Origin: Tritrichomonas musculus
Taxonomy: Eukaryota > Parabasalia > Tritrichomonadida > Tritrichomonadidae
DNA length: 64,000 nucleotides
NCBI GenBank assembly: GCA_039105265.1
Contig: JAPFFF010000053.1
Span: forward strand, 496,001-560,000
Direction: 5' to 3'
In this document: positions 52,021 to 62,020 of the stretch, one piece after another
Layout: every line of letters starts with the position of its first letter
Position numbering within the stretch: the first letter of the stretch is position 1
The notes under the pieces: generated by a model
What the model saw: only the letters and a program-made list of their open reading frames with translations
What the model was told of the DNA's origin: nothing
Databases searched by the model: none
Program-made: the position numbers and the translations under genes

Positions 52021-52620
52021 ATGGGTTGTTGCTCAGGATGTGCACGATGGCTGATTGGAATTATCAGCGCATGCGTTTTGATTTGCGCTGTTGTTGCAGC
52101 TGTTTATGTATATGTTAAAGAAAAAGATCAAGATTGGTCAAAACTTATTGAAAATAATATTCCATTCTGGTTCATTATTTTAGCTGCAGCCTGTGCTGTT
52201 GTTTCATCAATCATTGGCTTCATTCTTTGCTGCTGCAAGAGCAAATGTTTATATGTTACATACTTAGTCATCATCATTCTTGTCATTCTTGTCGAAATTG
52301 CTGCAATCGTTCTTGCTTTCGTTTACAAAGACAAAATACTTGATGGAATCAATGATAACTGGTACAAAGAAAAATACGATAATTCTCGTATAAACCTTGA
52401 AAAGAATTTTGAATGCTGTGGATTTAGAGAATATCATCCTCTTAAAGGATGCGGTTGGGAAGGACACCCAACATTCCCTCCGCAATGCGAAGAAAAAATT
52501 AAGGATGACATTAACAAACATATTAAAGTTTTACGAATTTGCGTAATAATAATGGCTGCTATTGAATTAGTTCTCTTTATTTGTGCATGCTATCTTGCTT
52601 GTTGCAATAAAGATGAATAA
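52021..52620 (+). CDS. Tetraspanin
   Basis: Predicted 199 residues with four membrane spans at about 11-31, 49-72, 79-101 and 170-193, a small first loop and a larger second extracellular loop (102-169). That loop has the family signature CCG at 132-134 plus Cys144 and Cys156, which can form the two conserved disulfides. The N-terminal MGCCSGC and the CCCKSKC and CYLACC clusters next to membranes are likely palmitoylation sites. Tetraspanins organise membrane microdomains and, in trichomonads, mark the surface and exosome-like vesicles and respond to host contact. The stop overlaps TAAA. Start is the first ATG. It is a single gene with a decayed membrane-protein gene about 1 kb downstream. 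Confidence 0.92.
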   Translation: MGCCSGCARWLIGIISACVLICAVVAAVYVYVKEKDQDWSKLIENNIPFWFIILAAACAVVSSIIGFILCCCKSKCLYVTYLVIIILVILVEIAAIVLAFVYKDKILDGINDNWYKEKYDNSRINLEKNFECCGFREYHPLKGCGWEGHPTFPPQCEEKIKDDINKHIKVLRICVIIMAAIELVLFICACYLACCNKDE

Positions 52621-53640
52621 AAATCCTTTTTATAAATTTTAACCTTTTAATTTTATATATAACCACAGGAAATTTTTTTAAACAAAACTCAAAATATATG
52701 CAAATCTAAAATCCAAATGAATTTATTTTTTTTTAAGTTGACACTATCATCATCGAAGATATTTAAAGCAAATCCAAATTAATCTTGATATAACCTCGTA
52801 TTAACTTGATTTGTATAGATTAAACTTGATATAAAAAGAGATCTCATATACCTTCTAATGTATATTTCCGTATTTTTGAAATCGTTTAATTTGGAAAAAA
52901 ATAAAAAGCTTCTTTGTCAAGTAAAAAATTCAGAAATTGGCAAGTAATATAATATTATCGATAAGATTTGGAAATTTAATAAAATAATACATCTATATAT
53001 CTTTTATAACAAAAAATCCAAGTTCATAAAAAAGTCATTGCTTCTAATTCTCTTATAAAATTATTCTATATAAGCTTTTAGTTTTATTATTCATATACAT
53101 TGGGTATAATATCAAAAATATTTGAACTTTATTCAATAATTTTGAAGATATAATAATTTACTTCATAACCATAACTCTTTCAAAAAGATCTATAAAGAAA
53201 AGAACAATTCAATTTTTTGATTATTATAATATCAAAAAGTTTTACTTTTTCTCTATAATTTGAATTAATTTCAATTAGTTTTAAAATATATTTTTCACAA
53301 TAAAAATCATAAATTTTAACAATATTTCATTTATTTATTATATATATATTATATTGCAATAATAAAGTTTTTCATGAAAAAAAAGTATTATATCTTTATA
53401 TTTGATGAAAACACGAATATTTAGGTGTAAAGTTGACATATACTTGTTTTATATGATATAAAAATATTTTGATGCCATGAAAAGTTATTTTTCATCAAAA
53501 TAAAATGGAAAAATACATACTTAATTCGAAGAGACGACGTTTTCTCAAAATTGATTTTTGGGATTTGAACTATTTTTAATTATTTGATATAATAATATCT
53601 TCTGAATGAAATTTTTAGAAATAATAACAAATTGTAAGAT
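52621..53640. other. Intergenic DNA
   Basis: AT-rich spacer; no supported feature. Confidence 0.4.
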
Positions 53641-55002
53641 AATTTTTCCAAAACTGTATATTTATTAAAAATTGGGCTTGTTATTCCGTAACTGTATCAG
53701 GATTCCTTGTTGGTGTCATGTATTCAAGAAAAACTTAGAATGAAGGTATCTTATGAAGGAACAAAAGAAATTTGGGATAGTGGACTTTCAATAGCAGTGC
53801 TTGGCTTCTTAGCTTTCGCTGCGGCAGGAGCAACCATTGCTCTTTCAATATTTCTAGACAACGGATTGGTTATAATGATTTGCGGAATAATCACAGCTGC
53901 ATTTGCTCTCGGATGCGTGATTGCAGAAGACCTATACTCCGACTATGCTGTAAAACAAGTTGTCAAAGAAACTACAACAAGTTCACATAGCCACAATCAT
54001 AAAAGTGCTCAAAACTATATCAAAGAAGCGATTGAAGAACTCTATAACATTGCTCTAGACAACTTGGAGAAGAAATACCCTAATTACAATAAAGATCAGG
54101 TTGCAACTTGGTCTCAAGTAAAAGACTAATTGGGAAAGGCCGATCCAACGCAGATAGTAACACATAGAAACACATGGACTACAAGTTATTATCATTACGG
54201 AACATTTTTAAGGCTTTATAGGAGTGGTAAATATATAATGGCCCGATCATCATATGCTGCTGCTTCCTTAACATTCTCAAAGAATGTGAAATACGACGAC
54301 TTGCCTGATTACAAAGAGAGAATTTGACAAGACAGATATAAAGTGCAAAACATTCAAGTGTGAAATTGATTATGATGATGAAGAGATGGGAGATTCATTT
54401 GAAGAAGACTTCTCAATTGATTCAGACGATTTTACACTGAGTGAAGACGTTGTTGTTGGCGACTATACTAAATTATAGAGTAAATTATTTCTCAATAGCT
54501 TATGCTTTATGCGACTACGATGCAGATGACGAAGATCCAATCTTCAGAGAAGATAGTAGACACTTTAAAGTCTCTGGGAAGAGTTTGGTAAATGCTCAAT
54601 ATAAAGATTTGCGAGATTCATATAAAGTAGAAAAATTTGGCTCGTTTTTCTTGGCCCCTGAGAAACTTTCAAGCTGTAAAAATGCATGGAAAATGTGTGA
54701 AAGCGATAAATACGAACCTTATGTTGACGGTGTATGCGAAAACGATTTATCATTTGATGATTTAGTACCAATATTCAAAAGGAATTATAAAGATGGCAAT
54801 AAGGGAAAAGTTCCGCCATCTATCGATAAATACTATAACTCATACGCTCACAATTATTTAAAGAAAAGTACATGGATGGCTCCCGAAGATTAGTATACTT
54901 TTGCAATTATCAATATGTCTGCTCAGCTCTTTGGCATTTTACTTTGGGCACTTGAAACTTTTATTCCTGGAGGATATGCAAGCGTTGGTAACGCTTTGTA
55001 GG
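53640..55002 (+). pseudogene. Decayed membrane-protein gene
   Basis: A run of plus-strand frames in register changes: SGFLVGVMYSRK near 53695, then LSIAVLGFLAFAAAGATIAL and GLVIMICGIITAAFALGCVI (two membrane spans, 53780-53930), an acidic and basic soluble part to 54129, a continuation HRNTWTTSYYHYGTFLRLYR after a stop, an acidic stretch DYDDEEMGDSFEEDFSIDSD in another frame near 54390, and EKFGSFFLAPEKLSSCKNAW to a stop at 54893, followed by MSAQLFGILLWALETFIPGG. At least one in-frame stop and two frame changes break it. The frames at 53707 and 54130 lack an ATG. Codon use is more GC-rich than the surrounding DNA, so decay is recent. Family not recognised. Confidence 0.6.
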
Positions 55003-55161
55003 AAATTTATTAAAATAATTTTTTACAATCATTTTCTTCACTAATATTTATTCAAAATATTCATAATGTTCATTCAAAAAAACATTATATCTCAAAAAGT
55101 TTAAATAAACTATTTAAATATTTGAGAAACTCAAACTTAATTTAAATAGAGTGATTTACAA

Positions 55162-58041
55162 ATGATTTTTTTGCATTTATTATGTATTGCGATCCGTTCT
55201 GATTTTGAAGTAGATGGATTCACTTATCACATCTTAAATTCTACTGAAAAAACGGTTCAAGTTTCACAATGCTCTAAAAATTCTGATACTACAATTAAAA
55301 TTCCAAATAAAATTCAATATGAAAGCAACGAGTACAAGGTGGTTTCTATTTCGAAATCCGCTTTTTCTTTATACAATATTAAACAATTTGATTCGATATA
55401 TTTTCCATATACTCTAGAAGATATTGAAGAAGAAACATTTTACGGATTTACAAATTTAACAAAGGTTGGATTTATAGATGAAAACGGCCAAGAAATCGAA
55501 AATACATTGCCTCCTTTATTAACAACAATACACCCAAATACGTTTTATTCAACATCGATCAAAACAATCACTTCAGACAATATTGCTAAGCTAGAATCGT
55601 CATGCTTTGCTTCATGCTCGTCATTAGTTAGCGCAAAATTTTCAAATTTATTAATACTAGGCGATGAATCATTTTATGGCTGTATTTCTCTCGAATCCTT
55701 TGAAATTGGCGAAAAAGTTACAGATATAGGCACAAGCGCATTTCGTACCTGCTATTCTCTTAAATCAATAGATTTAAATAACGTTAAAACTGTTTATAAT
55801 TACGCCTTCCAATATTGTGCTCATTTAAGTTCAGTTAATTTACGCAATGTTGAGATATTAGCGGAGTATGTTTTTGCCGATCTTGAAATACTTAGTTCGA
55901 TTGAACTCCCATCAACGCTACTCGAGCTTCATTCGTACTGTTTTATGCGTACACCATTACAAACAGTTTCAGGGAAGCCAGACAAGGTTACAGAAATCAA
56001 GCGAAGCTTTGCCTTTTGTGAATCGTTAATCTCAGTTCCTTCATTTCCCAACTTAGAGATCATCAACAACGAGTCCTTCTATTATTGCAGTAATTTGCAG
56101 CGTTTTGAAAGCGGCGAAAACCTGAAAGAAATAGGAGAAAATGCATTTTCATATTGTAACAAATTGAATGATTTCAGTACCCTTTCAAAAAGTTTCTCAG
56201 TGAATCACTATTCATTCCGAAGCTGCGGCTCATTAAAAGGCTTTCAATTCTCTAGTGTCGTTTCAATGAGCAACAACTCCTTCGAAAGTTGCACGGGCTT
56301 TACTGTTGTCGATCTTTCTGACAGCCAAATGACAACCGTTCCTTATCATTCCTTCTATCGTTGTTCAAATTTGAAAGAAGTAATCCTACCGCCAAATATG
56401 GCCTCAATTTCTTCATCGTCTCCTTTTCAGGATTGCCCCATTGAAAAAGTGACTTTCAAAGGAACAAAAGGATTCGTCGAAATCGGCCGTTCTTTCTACA
56501 ACTTCGAATCTCTTAAGGAAGTCGTTTTCGACCCTTCCTGCCAGGTTTCGTTAGACTCAACTTTTGCTCATTGCAGCAGCTTGGTAACCGTCATTTTGCC
56601 CTCAAAAAACGTCTCTTTAATTGGTACGTTTAAAGGTTGCTCATCTTTAGAAAAAGTGGAGAATTTCAATGCAGCTGTCAAAATTGACGGAGCTTTCACA
56701 AATTGCTGCTCTTTGAGGACACTCGACGATACCTCTGAAATTAAAACGGTTGGTGAAATGACCTTTGAAAATTGCACAAGTTTGACATCGTTAAACTTCC
56801 AAAATAAACTGACGGAGATCAGCAACAGCGCCTTCAGAAACTGCTACTCATTGACCTCTATTGGTGAAATTACTAGTGTTATAGCCGTCGGTGACATGTC
56901 ATTTGAAAATTGCTCCTCTCTGGCCACTCTTAAGTTCACCGAAAAATTGGTCAAAATCGGCGTTTCTTCTTTCAAGGACTGTTGCTCACTGACGTCGATT
57001 GGAGAGACAAGAGAAGTCACAACTGTCGGCGAAATGAGCTTCGCTAACTGTTGTAAACTCACTTCACTTCACTTTGGTAATAAATTGACGGTTATTAACG
57101 GTCGAACATTCATGAATTGCGAATTACTCCAAGATTTCGATGATTGTCCAAATGTCATAACCGTTAGTGAATTGGCCTTTGAAAACTGCACAAGTTTAAC
57201 CTCTTTGAAATTCAGTGAAAAATTGAATGCCATTGAAAATTGTGCTTTCAAAAATTGTCGCTCATTAAAGACAATCGGCGAGACACCTGAAGTAGAGACC
57301 ATTGGAGAAATGAGCTTTTTGAATTGCAATGAGCTCACTTCACTTCACTTTGGTAATAAATTGACGGTTATTAACGGTCAAGCATTTTCAGGATGTTCCA
57401 GTTTGACAAGTGTTACTTTCTTGGGCTTAGAAAAAATTAATTCTGCTTTGACAATCGGTGATGGCGCTTTTGATTCTTGTAAATCAATAGAAAATGTTAC
57501 TATTGAAAAAGTTGATACTATCAAAATTTTGAAAGGAGCATTCAGAAATTGTATTTCCCTTTCTATCTTTAATTACACGGAAGCTAGCTCCCTTTTGATT
57601 GACGAATATGCTTTCTTCAACTGCCCCATCAATGACTCTTTAACATTTAGCGCAAAAGAGACGAGCGTCTCCCATCATGCATTTTCATCATCTCAATTAA
57701 AAACAATCGAGTTTACATCAGATGTTAATAAGCTGGATTTGGTGAATGATTCTTTCTCCGATTGCTCTAATGTCAATTGTGTGATGGCTAATTCTTCTTT
57801 AATTGAAGATGTGAAAATCGCATTTGATGAAAAAATTATTAATGGCGAATTTTGTCCAGTAAATGATGATTCAAAGGAAAAATCTAAAAAACTTGCTATC
57901 ATCATTGGCGCATCAGCTGGCGGATTAGTTTTGATTATTGTAATTATTATTATAGTTGTCGTTAAGAGGAAAAGAAATAAATATCAGGCTCTTGATGATA
58001 ATCAAAGCGTTTTATTTAACACTGTGAAATCAAAAACTTAG
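55162..58041 (+). CDS. BspA-like leucine-rich repeat surface protein with C-terminal membrane anchor
   Basis: Predicted 959 residues. A hydrophobic start (MIFLHLLCIAIRSDF) acts as signal peptide. Nearly all of 60-890 is built of about 23-residue LRR_5 (Treponema pallidum type) repeats with the pattern AFxNCxSLTSI and xxVxxIGxxxF, for example SNSAFRNCYSLTSIGEITSV. A single span LAIIIGASAGGLVLIIVIII near 911-934 is followed by KRKR and a 25-residue cytoplasmic tail. This is the architecture of trichomonad BspA-like proteins, thought to bind host cells or matrix. In the TM-tail NKYQALDD a tyrosine may serve in endocytic sorting (inference). Two stretches of about 46 bp, at 57057-57105 and 57332-57380, are identical at DNA level, a sign of recent internal conversion. 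Start is the first ATG. Confidence 0.93.
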   Translation: MIFLHLLCIAIRSDFEVDGFTYHILNSTEKTVQVSQCSKNSDTTIKIPNKIQYESNEYKVVSISKSAFSLYNIKQFDSIYFPYTLEDIEEETFYGFTNLTKVGFIDENGQEIENTLPPLLTTIHPNTFYSTSIKTITSDNIAKLESSCFASCSSLVSAKFSNLLILGDESFYGCISLESFEIGEKVTDIGTSAFRTCYSLKSIDLNNVKTVYNYAFQYCAHLSSVNLRNVEILAEYVFADLEILSSIELPSTLLELHSYCFMRTPLQTVSGKPDKVTEIKRSFAFCESLISVPSFPNLEIINNESFYYCSNLQRFESGENLKEIGENAFSYCNKLNDFSTLSKSFSVNHYSFRSCGSLKGFQFSSVVSMSNNSFESCTGFTVVDLSDSQMTTVPYHSFYRCSNLKEVILPPNMASISSSSPFQDCPIEKVTFKGTKGFVEIGRSFYNFESLKEVVFDPSCQVSLDSTFAHCSSLVTVILPSKNVSLIGTFKGCSSLEKVENFNAAVKIDGAFTNCCSLRTLDDTSEIKTVGEMTFENCTSLTSLNFQNKLTEISNSAFRNCYSLTSIGEITSVIAVGDMSFENCSSLATLKFTEKLVKIGVSSFKDCCSLTSIGETREVTTVGEMSFANCCKLTSLHFGNKLTVINGRTFMNCELLQDFDDCPNVITVSELAFENCTSLTSLKFSEKLNAIENCAFKNCRSLKTIGETPEVETIGEMSFLNCNELTSLHFGNKLTVINGQAFSGCSSLTSVTFLGLEKINSALTIGDGAFDSCKSIENVTIEKVDTIKILKGAFRNCISLSIFNYTEASSLLIDEYAFFNCPINDSLTFSAKETSVSHHAFSSSQLKTIEFTSDVNKLDLVNDSFSDCSNVNCVMANSSLIEDVKIAFDEKIINGEFCPVNDDSKEKSKKLAIIIGASAGGLVLIIVIIIIVVVKRKRNKYQALDDNQSVLFNTVKSKT

Positions 58042-58610
58042 TTATTATTTTAAAAATAATATTTCGTTCCTATTTTTATATTTTATTTTATTCAAATAAA
58101 AATTCTGTAATAATTTATTTCTGACTGTAGCATAACCATTAAACCTTCATTTGCAAACTTTTTTTTTATATAATATTTTTAATGCATTTTCAAAAAAATA
58201 ATAATCATTAATTACATTATATATTTATACCTGAAAATTGAAAAATCCCATCAATATACACAATAGAGCAATCTGAAGACACCATCAAAATACCCAATTT
58301 TCCAGCGTTTATCGAAGGATCTTTAATTTCAAAATTGGTTCCCAATGAAATCAAAGAAAGTGAAATTAAAGTTTCAAAAATCCTTTCAAAGAAGGATGAA
58401 AAACCTAGCAACAAAACCTTATATAATATAGATTTTTTATTAAACCATGAATAAATGAAATAACTGTACGTAATTGCTTTTGACGTTACAACTATTCGTT
58501 TGTTTAATATTTTTAAGAGTAATATGGTTAATCATAATCAGTAAAAAAACTTAATTTATATAATTTAATATAAATAAATTAAATAATAAAATTTTATTTA
58601 ATTAATGTAA
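58042..58610. other. Intergenic DNA with an undecided short coding-like stretch
   Basis: 58217-58436 looks coding on both strands: minus MLLGFSSFFERIFETLISLS ... SSDCSIVYIDG (65 codons with ATG), plus IYTIEQSEDTIKIPNFPAFI ... without ATG. The segment around 58260-58300 weakly resembles 43590-43625. It may be a gene fragment; no call on strand or family. Confidence 0.3.
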
Positions 58611-58683
58611 GTGCCACTGGCCCAATGGATAAGGCGTGTGCCTACGGAGCATGAGATTCTAGGTTCGAGTCCTGGGTGGCACG
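58611..58683 (+). tRNA. tRNA-Arg(ACG)
   Basis: Acceptor GTGCCAC pairs with GTGGCAC, discriminator G; D-arm around GCCCAATGGATAAGGC; anticodon loop CTACGGA with ACG; T-loop TTCGAGT between CTAGG and CCTGG. 73 nt, no intron, T9 terminator directly after. Close to eukaryotic tRNA-Arg(ACG), whose A34 is edited to inosine. Confidence 0.93.
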
Positions 58684-58720
58684 TTTTTTTTTAATCTCTA
58701 TTTTTAAATTTTATTTTCAA

Positions 58721-59215
58721 ATGAATATGAATACCAAGAATCCAATATTCTACGTTCCTTATTTTTATATACCAGAACAAACAAAAGAACAAACCACACT
58801 ATTAAAACATTTTTTTGATTTATATGATACAGATCATAATGGAATACTTAGTGCGATAGAAATCATTGAAGTTTTAAAATCTAGTCATATCCCCACTTAT
58901 CACGCAAGACTTATCGTAAAATTTGCTGATATAAATGATAACGGAGCTATCGGATTCCCAGAGTTTCTCGAATCTTTAAAAACAATGGCACAAACTAGAT
59001 CAGAACCACAAAAAACTTGTATAAAGCTTTTTGAAAGACTTGATACAGATCATGATGGATCTCTTGATGAGAACAAAGTCTTTGATTTTTTTAATTATGT
59101 AAATCCAGGGAAAGCAACATATGAACAAGCTAAAAACTTTGTTTATAGACACGACTCAAATAAAGATGGAAAACTTACTGTTGACGAGATTATTAGAGCA
59201 ATTCAATTTCATTGA
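58721..59215 (+). CDS. Four-EF-hand calcium-binding protein (calmodulin/calcineurin B-like)
   Basis: Start set at ATG 58721 (164 residues); the frame reaches back into the tRNA, where an upstream ATG at 58676 must be rejected. Four EF-hand loops are visible: DTDHNGILSAIE, DINDNGAIGFPE, DTDHDGSLDENK and DSNKDGKLTVDE. Loops one, two and four have the full set of oxygen ligands; loop three ends in Lys instead of Glu, so it probably binds weakly or not at all. Size and spacing are those of calmodulin, centrin and calcineurin B. The N-terminus (NTKNPIFYVPYFYIPEQTKE) is aromatic and unlike calmodulin. It probably acts as a cytoplasmic Ca2+ sensor; partners unknown. It starts 38 bp after the tRNA end, an unusually tight neighbour. 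Confidence 0.9.
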   Translation: MNMNTKNPIFYVPYFYIPEQTKEQTTLLKHFFDLYDTDHNGILSAIEIIEVLKSSHIPTYHARLIVKFADINDNGAIGFPEFLESLKTMAQTRSEPQKTCIKLFERLDTDHDGSLDENKVFDFFNYVNPGKATYEQAKNFVYRHDSNKDGKLTVDEIIRAIQFH

Positions 59216-60077
59216 ACATTATTTTAAACTGTAATTATATTTAATAAAATTCATTATGCGCTCAAATAAATCAATACAAAAATAATGCCTTGACATTTTT
59301 TCCGCATAATCTTGTATATTAATCATTTTCATATTTTTTTTTTTTGATAATTTCACTAGGAAAATGATTAAATAGATAAAAAAATGCTTTATTACGACTA
59401 ATGATATATCATAAAACTGTATAAAATTGATACAACATTTTGATACTGATATACATTCATGAAGTGATTCATGAATAAAAATATTTTTTGAGCATTTATA
59501 TTTGAATTAAATCTATTTTGCAAATGACTTATAAAAAGGTTTGGTATATCCGAATATTCATGAGTTCATCATAATTATTAATCAATTTCTTTCTTTTTTT
59601 TTCACTCTTCTGAATGACCATATTATTTAAATTGGAAGTAATCTATTTTTTTTATGGTATCAATAACTTTTATCATTGAAACATCGTTTTTTTAAAACTT
59701 GAAACATAAAATTTTATATAATAAAAATTCCATACTTTTTTACTAAAGAGAAAATCAAATTAATTCAAATTAATTCAAATTTTTCAATAAGAAAAACAAT
59801 TTGAAAAACTTCATTTTTACTCGCCAAACATTCTTATATTATAGCTATAACTTAAAACTGATATAAATGATCAAGATATCAAATGTGAACTGTTCTAATC
59901 ATATCTACAATACTTTTTTTTGTATCAAAAAAATAATCGTAATTGAAAAATGAATGATTTTGCTTTATGCTCTTTGAAATATTTGAATAGTTTTTAATAA
60001 CATGTTTATCAAAAAGTTATTACTTTTCATAATTTTGTTTGAAATTTGATGGTTGTAAATTCATTTTAAATTTTGCA
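59216..60077. other. Intergenic DNA
   Basis: AT-rich spacer between the EF-hand and kinase genes; CTTTTCATAATTTT near 60023 could be the kinase initiator region. Nothing else seen. Confidence 0.4.
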
Positions 60078-61058
60078 ATGATAAATTTTGAACAAATTAA
60101 AGTAGAACTACTGCAACATGATTATGAATGCCTCAAGTTGATTGGTTCAGGATCATATTCATATGTATTCTTATGCAAATCTTTGAAATATAATTCTTTA
60201 TTTGCCGTTAAGAGAATTGAACAGAATAAATATACAGATTATGAGTATAATATACTAATTAATCTAAATCATCAATATATAATTCAACTTTATGAAGTTT
60301 TTGAAGAAGGTAATTCACAATATCTGGTTATTGAATATTGCCCCAATGAAACCTTCAAAGAAAAAGGGAAACTAAATTATGATCAATTTATTCATTACTC
60401 AAAACAAATATTAGAAGCTTTATCATATTGTCATTCTAAAAAAATAGCACATAGAGACATTAAACCAGCTAACATATTTATTGATAAATATGACAGAATT
60501 AAATTAGCAGATTTTGGATTTGCTAAGCAGTTTGACAAAGATAAAATTTCAAATGAAAGATGCGGATCAGTCATGTATTGTTCTCCCGAAATAATTAAAT
60601 ACCAGTCATTTTTTAATCCATTCAAAGCTGATATATATGCTCTTGGAATTACATTTTTTTATATGGCCACAGGAAAACATCCTTTTCCTTGTTCTTCAAT
60701 TGAATATTTGAAAAGGTCAATTGTATATGGTCAAATTGATTTTGATCAATTTGAGATAGATGAAGAGATTAAATCTATGATAATGAAAATGATATCACAC
60801 AATCCAAAATTAAGACCATCTGTCGATGAACTACTTGAATTACCAATTTACCAGAAAAATGAAAGTTCCTTAGCTAATCCTGACTTTTTTAAGCCAAAAA
60901 ACAAATTTAATTATATTTATAAGCAAATTTGCCCTTATATGACTCAATCAAGATGCATTAATGACTCAGCAAAAAGACAATTTCAACAAAAAAAATTCAA
61001 TTATCATAAATGCAATATCATTTGTCCAAATATACCAAAAAAGAACTGGAAACTATAA
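60078..61058 (+). CDS. Ser/Thr protein kinase (CAMK-like)
   Basis: Start at ATG 60078 gives 326 residues; the open frame extends upstream only with non-ATG codons. Kinase domain about 16-265: glycine loop LIGSGSYSYV, Lys45 in FAVKRI, catalytic loop AHRDIKPANIF (Asp127), ADFGFAK with DFG 145-147, GSVMYCSPEI (SPE in place of APE), DIYALGITFFYMATGKHPFP, and HNPKLRPSVDELL. All catalytic residues are present and HRD is canonical, unlike the kinase at 37 kb. The activation segment carries candidate Ser/Thr sites. A basic C-terminal tail of about 60 residues (SAKRQFQQKKFNYHKC) shows no domain. NIMA/CAMK-type kinases are abundant in trichomonads; a precise role cannot be given. Confidence 0.9.
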   Translation: MINFEQIKVELLQHDYECLKLIGSGSYSYVFLCKSLKYNSLFAVKRIEQNKYTDYEYNILINLNHQYIIQLYEVFEEGNSQYLVIEYCPNETFKEKGKLNYDQFIHYSKQILEALSYCHSKKIAHRDIKPANIFIDKYDRIKLADFGFAKQFDKDKISNERCGSVMYCSPEIIKYQSFFNPFKADIYALGITFFYMATGKHPFPCSSIEYLKRSIVYGQIDFDQFEIDEEIKSMIMKMISHNPKLRPSVDELLELPIYQKNESSLANPDFFKPKNKFNYIYKQICPYMTQSRCINDSAKRQFQQKKFNYHKCNIICPNIPKKNWKL

Positions 61059-62020
61059 TTAATATTATGTTGTTATTTTATGTTATTATATTTAGTATAT
61101 TTGTACTAGCTTTTACTTTAGCTTTTAGCTACCCATGCTTTTTTTTGCAAAAGTGCAAAAAAGTTCCAGACTTTTTTTTCTATGGTACGATACAAGGTCA
61201 ATATTGACCTAAACCGCCACGGGCGATTACGAATACGGGCAATTACGATTTCCCCAAAAAAATATGTAAAATTGATTAAAATGAACTTTTTAACAAAATA
61301 TGAAATATTTATAAAATAACAAAATGCATGATTAATCATTAATTTCTAATATATATATAATAATTAATCATTATAATTTCAATCCACCCATCAGGTGGCT
61401 GGATTGGGTTATTTTCATAGGATACTTGTTTGTGTTATCAAAATTTTATTTAATAATTATTAATACATAAAAAGATATGCATATTTTTTAAACGTTCAAA
61501 AAGGTCCGAACCTCAAATAAAAAAATCATCATTTCATTGATTATAAACTTTTTAAATTTTAAAGCAAAAATTAATGATTTTAATTCATTAAAACATTCCA
61601 TGTTCAAAATTTTATCGCCGTGAAGTGATTTCATCTGATACTTTTTAATACCCAATAATTATTATATTAAATTTTTCTTTATTTTTGAAATTTTAGGCAA
61701 CCTAAATAAGTTTTTAGATAAAACATTTTATATTCATTCTATAATTAGATAATCTATTATTTATTTTTGTTTCGAATAGAGTTTCATTAAAATTTTAATT
61801 AATGAATCTTCATTACATATGAAGTTTAATGATTATTATAAAGAAAAATATTTTTGTTTTTGATAATAAATTTATATTTTTATATATATTCATTATATTT
61901 TATTTGGAAAATTCATGAAAAATATTGAAAAGAATTTTGAATTTTCAGCTCAAAAAATTGAGGCGTAGGTTAACTTTCGAAATTTTTTGAAATAAAATTA
62001 AAAAATAATATTATTTTGAA
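61059..62020. other. Intergenic DNA
   Basis: AT-rich with two GC-richer spots: GGGCGATTACGAATACGGGC near 61222 (a repeated GGGC(G/A)ATTACGA) and an imperfect hairpin AATCCACC/GGTGGCTGGATT at 61381-61405. No gene seen. Confidence 0.4.

Noticed and set aside
56568-57905. Minus-strand ORFs opposite the BspA-like gene
   Set aside because: Repeated SPTV-type sequences are reverse images of the LRR repeats.
58676-58720. Upstream start for the EF-hand gene
   Set aside because: It begins inside the tRNA-Arg gene; ATG 58721 is the sensible start.
60039-60077. Upstream extension of the kinase at 60 kb
   Set aside because: It starts with TTG; the first ATG is at 60078, just ahead of the domain.
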